Translations under genes and position numbers: made by a program | Notes under the pieces: model-generated | Seen by the model: the letters and a program-made list of their open reading frames with translations, nothing else | The model's database searches: none | Told to the model about the DNA's origin: nothing | Part shown: positions 8,196-15,591 of the stretch, in pieces | Layout: each line of letters starts with the position of its first letter | How positions within the stretch are numbered: position 1 is the first letter of the stretch | Origin: Thiodiazotropha sp040507245 | Lineage (GTDB): Bacteria; Pseudomonadota; Gammaproteobacteria; Chromatiales; Chromatiaceae | Assembly (NCBI GenBank): GCA_040507245.1 | Contig: JBEVVH010000028.1 | Location: 1 to 24,215, forward strand | DNA length: 24,215 bases | Reading direction: 5' to 3'

Positions 8196-9050
8196 ATGAG
8201 GGTTCTGGCGGTTGGTACGGCAACCCTGGATATCGTCAATCGGGTCCCTGTCTATCCCCGGGAGGATCAGGAACTGCGTGCCACTGCGCAGCAGATCCGT
8301 CACGGCGGAAATGCCGTCAATACCCTGGAGGTGCTCAGTCATCTCGGGCACCAGACGTTCTGGGCGGGCTGTCTCGCCAGTGATTCCTCGAGCCAACGAA
8401 TCCGCAGCGGTCTTCATGGCGCGGGCATCGATGAGCGCTGGGCCCGGGTGCATCCCGGATGCGTGACTCCCACCTCCTACATCCTCTCCAGCGAAGCCAG
8501 CGGATCTCGCAGCATTGTTCACTATCGGGATCTGCCGGAGTTCGAATACGAGGACTTCCTGACGATCGACCTGAGTGGCTTCGACTGGCTGCATTTCGAG
8601 GGCCGGAATCCGCCGGCGACCGAGTGTATGCTGGCGCGTGCCCGGGAGGTTCGTCCTGAGGTGATCCGTTCCCTGGAGCTGGAGAAACCCAGACCCGGAC
8701 TGGAGCGCTGCCTGGCCGATGCCGACGTGGTCATGGTCTCCCGGGTGTATGCCTTGTCCCAGGGCTGTCTCTCAGCGCAATCCCTGTTCGAGCGTATTCG
8801 TTCAATGGCTCCTCAAGCCCTGCTTTTTCTCGCCTGGGGGGATTCCGGAGGCTGGTGTCAGACGGCCGACGGGGTCATCGCCCATCGGCCGGCGTACCGA
8901 CCGCCGCGGGTGGTGGACACCCTCGGGGCGGGTGACGTTTTCAATGCCGGGTTGATTCACCGCCTTCGCCTCGATTGGGATGCGGCTGCGGCTTTGGCCT
9001 TCGCCGTCCGGCTGGCGGGTGAAAAATGCGCTCACACGGGGTTGGTCTGA
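8196..9050 (+). CDS. PfkB-family sugar kinase, ketohexokinase-like
   Basis: 284 residues of the ribokinase/PfkB fold, expected to phosphorylate a small sugar with ATP. The substrate-side motif is HGGNAVNTLEVLSHLG (36-51). The ATP/anion-hole motif DTLGAGDVFNAG covers 241-252, with catalytic base Asp247. Resemblance to animal ketohexokinase (fructokinase) is visible in WLHFEGRN (131-138), the LELEKPRPGLE stretch (160-170) and the GEKCAHTGL end (275-283), which match the order WIHIEGRN, EKPR, DTLGAGDTFNA and GxKCGxxG in the human enzyme. Fructose is therefore the leading substrate guess, but bacterial relatives are poorly characterised. The gene starts 12 bases after the scaffold frame ends and is probably translated from the same mRNA. 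Confidence 0.88.
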   Translation: MRVLAVGTATLDIVNRVPVYPREDQELRATAQQIRHGGNAVNTLEVLSHLGHQTFWAGCLASDSSSQRIRSGLHGAGIDERWARVHPGCVTPTSYILSSEASGSRSIVHYRDLPEFEYEDFLTIDLSGFDWLHFEGRNPPATECMLARAREVRPEVIRSLELEKPRPGLERCLADADVVMVSRVYALSQGCLSAQSLFERIRSMAPQALLFLAWGDSGGWCQTADGVIAHRPAYRPPRVVDTLGAGDVFNAGLIHRLRLDWDAAAALAFAVRLAGEKCAHTGLV

Positions 9051-9079
9051 GGGATTCGGGACTCTGGTAGGATAGCCCG

Positions 9080-9466
9080 ATGAACCCGGATGACGCGTCA
9101 GTGCTGGTGCTTTGCGATTTCGATGAGCTGCCTGATCCAGGCAGTCGCGGTTTTCGGCTCGAGCGGATGGGGGAGCCTCTGGAACTGCTTATCGTACGTC
9201 GCGAGGAGAGGGTCTTCGCCTATCGGAACAGCTGCCCGCACACCGGGATCAACCTGGAGTGGCAGCCAGACCGCTTTCTGGACATCTCTCTTTCCTTTAT
9301 CCAGTGCTCCACCCATGGCGCCCTGTTCCGCATCGACGATGGCCTGTGTCTGAGAGGGCCCTGTGTCGGGCAGCGCCTGACCCCGCTCAAAATCGGTCTG
9401 GTCGGGGGGAAGGTGGTGCTAATGGACGAGCCTGCAAGACCACCCGGATATCAACCATCCGCGTAG
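9080..9466 (+). CDS. Small Rieske [2Fe-2S] protein
   Basis: 128 residues of the soluble Rieske ferredoxin type. The cluster ligands are Cys52 and His54 (SCPHTG) and Cys76 and His79 (CSTHGALF), with the following 'DDGLCLRGPC' loop (86-95) typical of NirD-like and dioxygenase-ferredoxin Rieske domains. It has no membrane anchor or signal peptide, so it should be a cytoplasmic electron carrier or regulatory subunit; the partner is unknown. It follows the kinase by 29 bases with TAGGAT about 10 bases before the ATG. Its stop codon TAG (9464-9466) is part of a REP-like palindrome that begins at 9463, so the natural C-terminus may have been trimmed or extended slightly by the repeat. Confidence 0.88.
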   Translation: MNPDDASVLVLCDFDELPDPGSRGFRLERMGEPLELLIVRREERVFAYRNSCPHTGINLEWQPDRFLDISLSFIQCSTHGALFRIDDGLCLRGPCVGQRLTPLKIGLVGGKVVLMDEPARPPGYQPSA

Positions 9467-9493
9467 CCCGGGTGCAGCGCAGCGGAACCCGGG
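9463..9493 (+). repeat. REP-like palindrome, family A copy 1
   Basis: A 31-base unit of the form GTAGCCCGGGTGCAGCGCAG followed by CGGAACCCGGG. The CCCGGGT and ACCCGGG arms are complementary. Near-identical copies lie at 20661-20691 and 23373-23403. It may terminate or stabilise the transcript of the kinase/Rieske operon. Confidence 0.85.
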
Positions 9494-9513
9494 AACCGTC
9501 AGAACGCTTCTGA

Positions 9514-9624
9514 CTCGTTCCCACGCTCCGCGTGGGAACGCATACCGATAGCATGAGTAATGTCCCCACATGATTGGTATGACACAGCCCGGGTCTGCAT
9601 TCCCACGCAGAGTGTGGGAACGAG
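9514..9624. repeat. Inverted pair of REP-like palindromes, family B
   Basis: The first unit has perfect 11-bp arms, CGTTCCCACGC (9516-9526) and GCGTGGGAACG (9530-9540), and continues as CATACC. The second, 9596-9624, is the same unit in reverse orientation with three or four changes. Between them CATACC (9541-9546) is matched by GGTATG (9576-9581), so the pair can form one long cruciform, as in BIME-type arrangements. Further copies are at 13556-13587 and a degraded one at 20807-20837. Confidence 0.85.
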
Positions 9625-9715
9625 AGAAGAGGTTCCTGAGCAGTGGGAGAGGGTTGTTTCTTCCCGAAGTCAGCTTCAATGACGCTGATCAGAGCAGCTA
9701 ATCCGGCACAAATAA

Positions 9716-9739
9716 AAGCCGGGCCCTTGGGCCCGGCTT
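9716..9739 (-). terminator. Rho-independent terminator of the 67-residue gene
   Basis: AAGCCGGGCCC (9716-9726) and GGGCCCGGCTT (9729-9739) form a perfect 11-bp stem with a 2-base centre. On the minus strand it is followed by TTTTATTTG, a good U-tract, 31 bases past the stop of the small gene. Confidence 0.85.
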
Positions 9740-9769
9740 GGGTGGTACACGAAGAGGTTTCCGCCGCCG

Positions 9770-9973
9770 TTAGCTCATATCGTCGAGAAAGGCACTTAGG
9801 TCTGCCAAAACCAGCTCGGGTGGTATCTGCCTCTGCGTGTGGGATTCGTGTGTAACCGGTACCAGCCGCAATTCGAGGTCGCAGGTGCTATCGATCGCAG
9901 CAGCTACGAGAGTCGAGGCGGATACGCCGGTTTCAACCTTCTGGCCGGTACTCATGTCGTAGACTGTTTTCAT
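9770..9973 (-). CDS. Small conserved-looking protein of unknown function (67 aa)
   Basis: No family was recognised. The reading is supported by its signals: AGGAGG sits 6 bases before the ATG at 9973, and a strong intrinsic terminator follows. The sequence starts MKTVYDMSTGQKVETGVSAS, is acidic overall, and ends with LVLADLSAFLDDMS. It has one Cys and two His and no signal peptide or membrane segment, so a small cytoplasmic protein is expected. A hairpin in its 5' leader (10005-10028) could influence translation. It is a single-gene transcript between repeat clusters. Confidence 0.75.
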   Translation of the reverse strand: MKTVYDMSTGQKVETGVSASTLVAAAIDSTCDLELRLVPVTHESHTQRQIPPELVLADLSAFLDDMS

Positions 9974-10004
9974 TTAGCACCTCCTGCATCGCATTTGAAA
10001 CGGG

Positions 10005-10028
10005 GCCGCTGTCACTTTATATAGCGGC
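10005..10028 (-). promoter_or_regulatory. Stem-loop with TATATAA upstream of the 67-aa gene
   Basis: GCCGCT (10005-10010) and AGCGGC (10023-10028) are complementary around TATATAA on the minus strand. The AT core could be a -10 element, with no clear -35, or the loop of a leader hairpin. Confidence 0.3.
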
Positions 10029-10236
10029 TCCAGAACAGCAATCTTTAGGGAGCGGAGGTCTCGCACTCAGGGTCTAGGTTCCCGAACCGACTGACTACCG
10101 GAATCCTTCAAGGCTGACTCAAACATGCCGATTCCTGAGGCGAGTTTCAACGCCGGGAAATCAAGGGTTTATCACTCTTGTGCTGGAACACAGGAACGGT
10201 CATCATGAGAAACTGACAAAAATCCGCTGGCGTGCT

Positions 10237-10530
10237 TCAATCCTTTTCATCGAACAGGTCCAGCGGATTGGCATGGTTGTCTCCCGCCGGCTTGTCCAGA
10301 TCCACTCCGTAATCATCGCGGCTGAGGTCATAGGAGCCGGACCAGTCCTCCGGTGGGGCAACGCTTACCACCTCGAGTTCCTCCCAATCGTCCAGATCGT
10401 ATTCGGCCACCGTTCCATCGTAGAACTGAACCTCGATGACCCCTTCATCCCGGTCGTAAGCAACCACTTCCAATTTGTCACCATCCACGGTTTTGAACCA
10501 GCTGCCGACTCGTATTGTTCGTGAATTCAT
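10237..10530 (-). CDS. DUF6763-like small acidic protein
   Basis: 97 residues. The N-terminal half is a compact beta-rich domain (VGSWFKTVDGDKLEVVAYD, then EGVIEVQFYDGTVAEYDLDDW) and the C-terminal half is acidic and includes APPEDWSGSYD (58-68). This pattern resembles the gammaproteobacterial family I know as DUF6763; the family assignment is from memory. The protein is cytoplasmic with no catalytic motif visible; its role is unknown. GGAGA lies 10 bases before the ATG. It lies 184 bases downstream of tas on the same strand. That gap contains the dyad TTTTCAGG-C-CCTGAAAA (10659-10675), so co-transcription with tas is possible but not shown. Confidence 0.75.
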   Translation of the reverse strand: MNSRTIRVGSWFKTVDGDKLEVVAYDRDEGVIEVQFYDGTVAEYDLDDWEELEVVSVAPPEDWSGSYDLSRDDYGVDLDKPAGDNHANPLDLFDEKD

Positions 10531-10658
10531 AGACTTGGTTTCTCCGCTGTTCGACTGTTGAGGCTGAACGTACCGGTAGGGCGGTGCGTCGATTCCGCTT
10601 TATTTCCGATCCCGCGCGGACGGGCGGTGCGGCTTCTGTTACTGGAATTATGCGCCGC

Positions 10659-10675
10659 TTTTCAGGCCCTGAAAA
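10659..10675. repeat. Perfect 8-bp dyad between tas and the DUF6763-like gene
   Basis: TTTTCAGG (10659-10666), C, CCTGAAAA (10668-10675). The one-base centre makes a DNA operator more likely than an RNA hairpin, but no regulator is known. Confidence 0.35.
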
Positions 10676-10714
10676 CGAATGTAGTCCATTTTCTGCGAGC
10701 ATCCTCGCGAATTT

Positions 10715-11755
10715 TCAAGGTGCCGGGTTGGGGTGGCGTTGGTGGATCTCCTCGATACCCGCCAATATCGGGTCACTGAGTGTGAGATCGATACTGGAGA
10801 GGTTTTCCTCAAGCTGCTGCAGATCCGTGGCGCCCAGAATGGTGCTGGTGACGAAGGGTCGTCCGGTAACAAACGCCAGGGCCATCTGTGCGGGACTGAT
10901 TCCGTGTTCCCGGGCCAAGGCCACATAGGCCTGGGTGGCCTGCTCTGCCTGGGGATTGGAGTAGCGGGTGAAGCGGCTGAACCGGGTGAGTCGGGCCTGG
11001 GCTGGTCGTTGGCCATTCAGGTATTTGCCTGACAGCATGCCGAACGCCAGGGGTGAGTAGGCCAGCAATCCCACATCTTCCCGATGGGCGATCTCCGCCA
11101 GGCCGATCTCGAAGCTGCGGTTGAGCAGGTTGTAGGGGTTCTGAATCGAGACCACCCGGGGCAGCCCCGAGGTTTCGCCAGCCTGAAGGTATCGCATCAC
11201 CCCCCAGGGGGTTTCGTTGGAGACACCGATATGCCGAATCTTGCCGGATTTACGCAGATTCTCCAGGACATTCAGGGTCTCCTCGATGGGAACCGTGGTC
11301 TCGTGTTCCGGGTAGGTGTAACCCAAGGCGCCGAAATAGTTGGTCTTTCGGTCTGGCCAGTGCAGCTGATAGATATCAATGTAATCTGTCTGCAGACGTT
11401 GCAGACTCTGGTCCAATGCGGCCTCGATATTGGTCTTGTCGAGGTGCAGGTCACCGCTTCTCAGGTAGCTGAGCCAATTCGCGGGACCCGCAACTTTGGT
11501 GGCCAGAATCACCCGGTCCCGCTGTCTGCGGCGGGCGAACCAGCTGCCGATATGGCGTTCGGTCTCGCCCTGGGTCTCGGCACGGGGGGGAACCGGGTAC
11601 ATTTCCGCCGTGTCGATAAAGTTAATACCGGCCGCCAGAGCCTGGTCCAGCTGGGCATGGGCCTCGGCCTCACGGTTTTGCTCGCCGAAGGTCATGGTGC
11701 CGAGGCACAATGCACTGACCTGAATTTCGGTATTGCCGAGTGTTCGGTAGATCAA
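10715..11755 (-). CDS. tas: Tas-family aldo/keto reductase
   Basis: NADPH-dependent aldo/keto reductase, closely similar along its length to E. coli Tas. Shared segments include LGTMTFGEQNREAEAHAQLD (18-37), IDTAEMYPVPPRAETQG (47-63), IRHIGVSNET, IQNPYNLLNRSFEIGLAE and FSRFTRYS. The catalytic tetrad is Asp48, Tyr53, Lys87 and His132. The TTG at 11755 is preferred over the longer frame reaching 11884: AGGGAG lies 7 bases before it and it gives 346 residues, the E. coli length, while the extra 43 residues have no counterpart. The physiological substrate is unknown; E. coli tas is known as a suppressor of a tyrosine auxotroph under starvation. It is transcribed divergently from the COG3235 gene. 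Confidence 0.92.
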   Translation of the reverse strand: MIYRTLGNTEIQVSALCLGTMTFGEQNREAEAHAQLDQALAAGINFIDTAEMYPVPPRAETQGETERHIGSWFARRRQRDRVILATKVAGPANWLSYLRSGDLHLDKTNIEAALDQSLQRLQTDYIDIYQLHWPDRKTNYFGALGYTYPEHETTVPIEETLNVLENLRKSGKIRHIGVSNETPWGVMRYLQAGETSGLPRVVSIQNPYNLLNRSFEIGLAEIAHREDVGLLAYSPLAFGMLSGKYLNGQRPAQARLTRFSRFTRYSNPQAEQATQAYVALAREHGISPAQMALAFVTGRPFVTSTILGATDLQQLEENLSSIDLTLSDPILAGIEEIHQRHPNPAP

Positions 11756-11926
11756 TGGCGTGCTCCCTGGGGTTGGACGGAGTTTCCCGGAAGGGACCAG
11801 GTCCAGGTTAACGGACAGGCCGGGCGCCGGACGGGATGCGGCCGGCCCTGTTTCAATGAGACCGTACACGAATCCGTCAGTCAACCGCCGTCAAGCTGAA
11901 GCGTACGGCCGAGAGGTTTGCACACA

Positions 11927-12592
11927 ATGGAACTGGATGGTGATCTTTTTTCAGGATCTCTGCTGATATGGCTGGCCGGGCTGTTTGTCATCACCTTTGG
12001 TCTGGCGCTGCGTTATGCGCCCTGGCGGAGACTCACCGAACAGGGGCTGCTGCACGTCTTCCTGGGAGCCGTGGTGGCACTGATCGTACTTTGGCATATG
12101 CGCGGACAGATCCAGCCCGGGCTGTCGTTCCACATGCTCGGGGTGACCGTCATCACCCTGATGTTCGGATGGTCGTTCGCGATCCTCATCGCCAGCCTGG
12201 CCCTGGCCGCAGTGAGCCTGAATGCAGGCTATGGCTGGCAGGGCTACGTGGTGAGTTACCTCACCGTGGCGCTGGTCCCGATCAGTCTCTCCCACATGGC
12301 CCTGATCCTGGTGCGTTCCTACCTGCCGAAGCACTTCTTCATCTATGTGCTGGGTAACGGCTTTTTCACTGCCTGGCTGGTGGGATATGTGAGCGGCTAT
12401 CTGGCTATGCAGATGCTGGTGTTGAGCGGCGCCTACACCATGGCGGAACTGCAGGTGACGGTGATGCCGTTCTTCCCCCTGATGTTTTTTCCGGAAGCGC
12501 TGGTCAACGGCTGGGTTATCACCATGCTGGTGGTGTTCTTTCCCGCCTGGGTCTACTCCTTCAGCGATGAACAGTACATCCACGGCAAGTGA
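11927..12592 (+). CDS. COG3235 / CbiM-like integral membrane protein (energy-coupling-factor permease family)
   Basis: 221 residues with about six or seven hydrophobic segments. It opens MELDGDLFSGSLLIWLAGL, recalling the CbiM/NikM start MHIPDGxLS, and carries LSFHMLGVTVITLMFGWSFA (67-86), equivalent to the CbiM histidine-containing substrate loop. In true CbiM the second residue is a metal-binding His; here it is Glu, so cobalt or nickel transport is uncertain. GAGAGG is 10 bases before this ATG. An alternative TTG at 11918 would give MHTMELDGD and restore a His at position 2, but its ribosome site would be too close. No ATPase or T component is adjacent. A role in ion or vitamin uptake is inferred from the family only. 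Confidence 0.78.
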   Translation: MELDGDLFSGSLLIWLAGLFVITFGLALRYAPWRRLTEQGLLHVFLGAVVALIVLWHMRGQIQPGLSFHMLGVTVITLMFGWSFAILIASLALAAVSLNAGYGWQGYVVSYLTVALVPISLSHMALILVRSYLPKHFFIYVLGNGFFTAWLVGYVSGYLAMQMLVLSGAYTMAELQVTVMPFFPLMFFPEALVNGWVITMLVVFFPAWVYSFSDEQYIHGK

Positions 12593-12707
12593 CGCCACTC
12601 GCAACATCCACTCACAGCGGCTGAGGGATGTCACCCTCTGATGGTCTGGGGTATAGTCCAGGACTGCGGCATTTCTGCCTGGTGATGAGTGCATCGGAGG
12701 AAGGCAA

Positions 12708-13535
12708 TTGAGTTGGTGGGGCAAACTGGTCGGTGGTGCTTTTGGCTATATGCTGGGAGGCCCCCTCGGAGCGATGCTCGGTGCAGCGCTCGGGCACCGC
12801 TTTGATAAGGGACTGAAGGGCCTGCCGGATGACGAGGGCTGGAGCCCCGGAGACCGGGAACGGGTTCAGACCGCCTTTTTTACCGCAACCTTCTCCGTCC
12901 TGGGGCATATCGCGAAGGCGGACGGCCGGGTGTCACCGGATGAGATTCGTCTGGCCGAGGCGGTCATGGCGCAGATGTCCCTCTCAGAGGAGATGCGCAA
13001 AACCGCGATACGCCTGTTCAACGAAGGCAAGTCCCGGGATTTTCCTCTTGACCAGGTGGTGACTCAGTTTCGTCAGGAGTGCCACCGCCGCCAGACCCTG
13101 ATCCAGATGTTTCTCGAAATCCTGATTCAGGGCGCCTATGCGGATGGCCGTATGGACCGGGACGAAGAGTCCCTGCTGTTGCACATCTGCCAACTGCTGA
13201 ATGTCTCCGAGTTCACCTTTCGCCAGCTGGAGCGCATGATCCGCGCCCAGTCCCACCAGTATCAGGGCGGATCCCAGTACAGCGGAGGGGCACGGCGTCC
13301 CCCGCCCCGTGCCCCAGGGCTTTCCGTGGAGGATGCCTACGCGATTCTCAATGTCACCCAGAGCGCCTCCGACCAGGAGGTAAAGCGGGCCTACCGCCGG
13401 CTGATCAGTCAGCACCATCCGGACAAGCTGGTTTCAAAGGGTCTGCCTGAAGAGATGATGAAACTCGCGGCGCAGAAGACTGATGAGATCAAGAAGGCCT
13501 ACGAGCGGGTCAAAGAAGCCCGTGGCATGAGTTAG
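12708..13535 (+). CDS. djlA: DnaJ-like membrane co-chaperone DjlA
   Basis: 275 residues. The N-terminus is a glycine-rich transmembrane segment (WWGKLVGGAFGYMLGGPLGA, 3-22). Residues about 50-180 form a TerB-like acidic helical domain with two DGR...DE units (ADGRVSPDE 71-79 and ADGRMDRDE 145-153). After a Gly/Pro linker (187-203) comes a C-terminal J-domain (206-270) whose HPD motif at 237-239 stimulates DnaK. This three-part order defines DjlA. The start is TTG at 12708 with GGAGG 7 bases upstream, and it restores the conserved beginning SWWGK. It follows the COG3235 gene by 115 bases; TATAGT at 12652-12657 is a possible -10 element. In E. coli DjlA influences capsule and envelope stress signalling. 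Confidence 0.93.
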   Translation: MSWWGKLVGGAFGYMLGGPLGAMLGAALGHRFDKGLKGLPDDEGWSPGDRERVQTAFFTATFSVLGHIAKADGRVSPDEIRLAEAVMAQMSLSEEMRKTAIRLFNEGKSRDFPLDQVVTQFRQECHRRQTLIQMFLEILIQGAYADGRMDRDEESLLLHICQLLNVSEFTFRQLERMIRAQSHQYQGGSQYSGGARRPPPRAPGLSVEDAYAILNVTQSASDQEVKRAYRRLISQHHPDKLVSKGLPEEMMKLAAQKTDEIKKAYERVKEARGMS

Positions 13536-13555
13536 TCAGTCACCTACCTAAAGGC

Positions 13556-13587
13556 CTCGTTCCCACGCTCCGCGTGGGAATGCATAC
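13556..13587 (+). repeat. REP-like palindrome, family B copy 3
   Basis: CTCGTTCCCACGCTCCGCGT and the following GGGAATGCATAC match the unit at 9514-9543. It lies 20 bases after djlA and may act at its transcript end. A decayed partner may follow around 13640-13665. Confidence 0.8.
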
Positions 13588-13753
13588 TGCTGCGAGGCAG
13601 CACTGACAAGTTCGGGGTGGTCCACAGGATTTGGATCTGTTGTTCCCACACATAGCCTGGAAACAAGTTCACTGCAATGACGCTGGCGCAATAAAACACC
13701 GTCATCCCAAATCAGTCGGATGACCAGTGGATCGATACTCCTATCGCACGTGT

Positions 13754-14544
13754 TTACTGCGTTTCATCGCGGGATCGGCTGGCCTTCAGCCAGGCGATGA
13801 TTCTCTGGTTCAGGCTCTCCTGCAGACCTTTGAAAAAGTGATCGGCCCCGGCCATGGCCTCCTGGCGGTATCCGGGTTGCCCGGCCTGCTGGCTAATTCT
13901 TCGGCGTTCCGAGGCGGTTTGGATAACCATATTGCGGTCGCGACGCCCATACAGGTCATACAGGGGAAAGCGGCGTTGAGCGAGGGCCTGTCTAACCGGA
14001 TCCTGCTCTCCCTGGGTCGGTATCTCAAGGCCGATCGCCACCACCGCCTTGATCGCATCAGGGTTCGGATTAAGGGTGTAATCCAGCGCCATGACCGCTC
14101 CCAACCCATGACCGGCCAGTACCAGATCGGTGACCTGGCGTCCGCCAAAGTAGTCCACCGCAGCCTGGATCCGGGTCTTTGTCTGCGCCAGCAGCAGCTC
14201 GAGTTCGGCACTTCCGGGGGGAGCCTCCAATGCCGGCATCTGCAATGACAGGGTGTTCCAGCCCTGTTCCTCCAGGGCCAGGCGAAGTGGTTGGATCACT
14301 TCATGCCAGTCCGCATGGGTACCCGCATCGTGCAGCAGAATCACACCACCCAGGGCCGGGGTCCGGTCGCTGGGACTGTGGATCGCCAGGAAACGCGTGC
14401 CCCCGGCCACACCGCCTCGCCGTACAGATCCGGGCTGTCGAGTTCTGCCGAAAGGCGTTGTTCCAGGCTCAGGTTCGCTCCCTGCACACAGGGAATGAAG
14501 GCCAGCAGGAGCAGGCACAGGCGTAGCGTCGTCACATTGGTCAC
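13754..14544 (-). pseudogene. DUF3530 alpha/beta-hydrolase-like secreted protein, frameshifted
   Basis: A GTG start at 14544 gives a signal peptide (LRLCLLLLAFIPCVQGA) and the family N-terminus, LSLEQRLSAELDSPDLYGEAVWPG. The rest of the family reads in the next frame: RFLAIHSPSD, then GGVILLHDAGTHADWHEVIQ and GWNTLSLQMP, AGHGLGAVMALDY and ADHFFKGLQE, ending at 13754. The junction is a run of five C (14400-14404, G on the coding strand); six would restore one frame of about 263 residues. The nucleophile elbow reads GHGLG, without the serine of true hydrolases, a feature I recall for DUF3530 members, so enzymatic activity is doubtful even if repaired. A homopolymer sequencing error is a real possibility. 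No clear ribosome binding site was seen. Confidence 0.8.
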
Positions 14545-14862
14545 TCAAATGCGGGTGTGTTGCTCAACGGTAATCCAAATCGCTGCCCAACAGCAACCAG
14601 GGAGGCCGGTGCGGCCCTGCAGCGGAAGCGGGTGCCTATCCCGCCCAGGGTTACAATGGGAATGCTGAAAATGGCGGGACTTTGGGGTAAAGTGGCCGTC
14701 CTTTTGAAAAATGCGGCGTAAAGTCCGTCATGTTTCACCGTAAAAACACCGGGTCTGAGGTCCCTTGAAAGCGCCTCGTCAGGGTGAGTGTGTGAATCAC
14801 GAATCGGGCAGACGCCAAGCTCCCGGCCAAGGGCCGGGGTCACAACCGTAGGAGAGAGTAAC
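14545..14862. other. 318-base gene-free stretch before rpe, with nested stem-loops
   Basis: It should hold the promoters of rpe and of the divergent DUF3530 gene; no strong -35/-10 pair stands out. 14615-14650 contains CCCTG...CAGGG enclosing GCGGG (14628-14632) / CCCGC (14640-14644), so a branched RNA could form on either strand. No known riboswitch signature was recognised. Confidence 0.4.
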
Positions 14863-15555
14863 ATGGCCAGACAGTCCGATAAGATCGCCCCTTCCATCCT
14901 GTCCGCGGATTTCGCCAAACTGGGAGAGGAGGTGGACAACGTCCTGGCATCCGGTGCCGAAATCGTTCACTTCGATGTCATGGACAACCATTATGTACCG
15001 AACCTGACCATCGGACCCCTGGTGTGCGAAGCCCTGCGCAAACACGGTGTGACCGCTGAAATCGACGTTCACATGATGGTCAAGCCGGTGGACCGGATCA
15101 TTCCCGATTTCGCCAAGGCCGGCGCCACCTACATCACCTTTCACCCGGAGGCTTCGGAGCATATCGACCGCAGCCTGCAGCTGATCCGTAACGAAGGTTG
15201 CAAATCCGGCCTGGTGTTCAACCCCGCCACCCCCCTGAGCTACCTGGATTACGTGCTCGACAAGGTGGACATGATCCTGCTGATGTCAGTCAACCCGGGC
15301 TTCGGCGGTCAGAGCTTCATTCCGGCCACCCTGGACAAGCTGCGTGAGTGCCGCAAGATCATCGACGATTCCGGGTTCGATATCCGTCTCGAGATCGATG
15401 GTGGCGTCAAGGTCGACAACATCGCCGAAATCAAGGCCGCTGGCGCCGATACCTTTGTCGCGGGTTCCGGTATCTTCGGTTTTCCCGGCGACAGTGACGC
15501 CAACCGCTATGACAGCATCGTCGCCAAGATGAAGGCGGAACTGGCCAAAGTCTGA
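14863..15555 (+). CDS. rpe: Ribulose-phosphate 3-epimerase
   Basis: 230 residues; interconverts ribulose 5-phosphate and xylulose 5-phosphate in the pentose phosphate and Calvin cycles, in the cytoplasm. It is a TIM barrel with all hallmarks: APSILSADF (9-17), the metal ligands His36 and Asp38 (VHFDVMDNHYVPN), His70 (DVHMMV), Asp179 (LEIDGGV), the MSVNPGFGGQSF loop (141-152) and the phosphate site VAGSGIFG (199-206). AGGAGAG precedes the ATG at 14863, and the upstream in-frame extension to 14788 is not conserved. gph follows after 187 bases. The length is normal and the gene intact. Confidence 0.97.
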   Translation: MARQSDKIAPSILSADFAKLGEEVDNVLASGAEIVHFDVMDNHYVPNLTIGPLVCEALRKHGVTAEIDVHMMVKPVDRIIPDFAKAGATYITFHPEASEHIDRSLQLIRNEGCKSGLVFNPATPLSYLDYVLDKVDMILLMSVNPGFGGQSFIPATLDKLRECRKIIDDSGFDIRLEIDGGVKVDNIAEIKAAGADTFVAGSGIFGFPGDSDANRYDSIVAKMKAELAKV

Positions 15556-15591
15556 GGCAGACGGTTCCCTGAGCGACGCGGGATAAGTGAC

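Larger units (their letters stand above)
9494..9769. other. Repeat-filled gene-free stretch
   Basis: With the family A palindrome before it, about 300 bases lie between the Rieske gene and the small minus-strand gene. They hold the family B inverted pair and the minus-strand terminator at 9716-9739. No coding sequence was recognised. Confidence 0.6.

Noticed and set aside
9463..9624. Clustered palindromes as a CRISPR array
   Set aside because: Units are unlike each other, in mixed orientation and irregularly spaced, and no cas gene is present.
11756..11884. Upstream N-terminal extension of tas
   Set aside because: The 43 extra codons have no counterpart in Tas proteins, and the TTG at 11755 has a well-placed ribosome site.
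12652..12657. TATAGT as a djlA promoter
   Set aside because: A good -10 but the sequence 17 bases upstream (TGTCAC) is a poor -35; mentioned in the djlA entry only.
14541..14939. 132-codon minus-strand frame over the rpe start
   Set aside because: Its first third is antisense to rpe, and the remainder lies over the structured gap without start signals.
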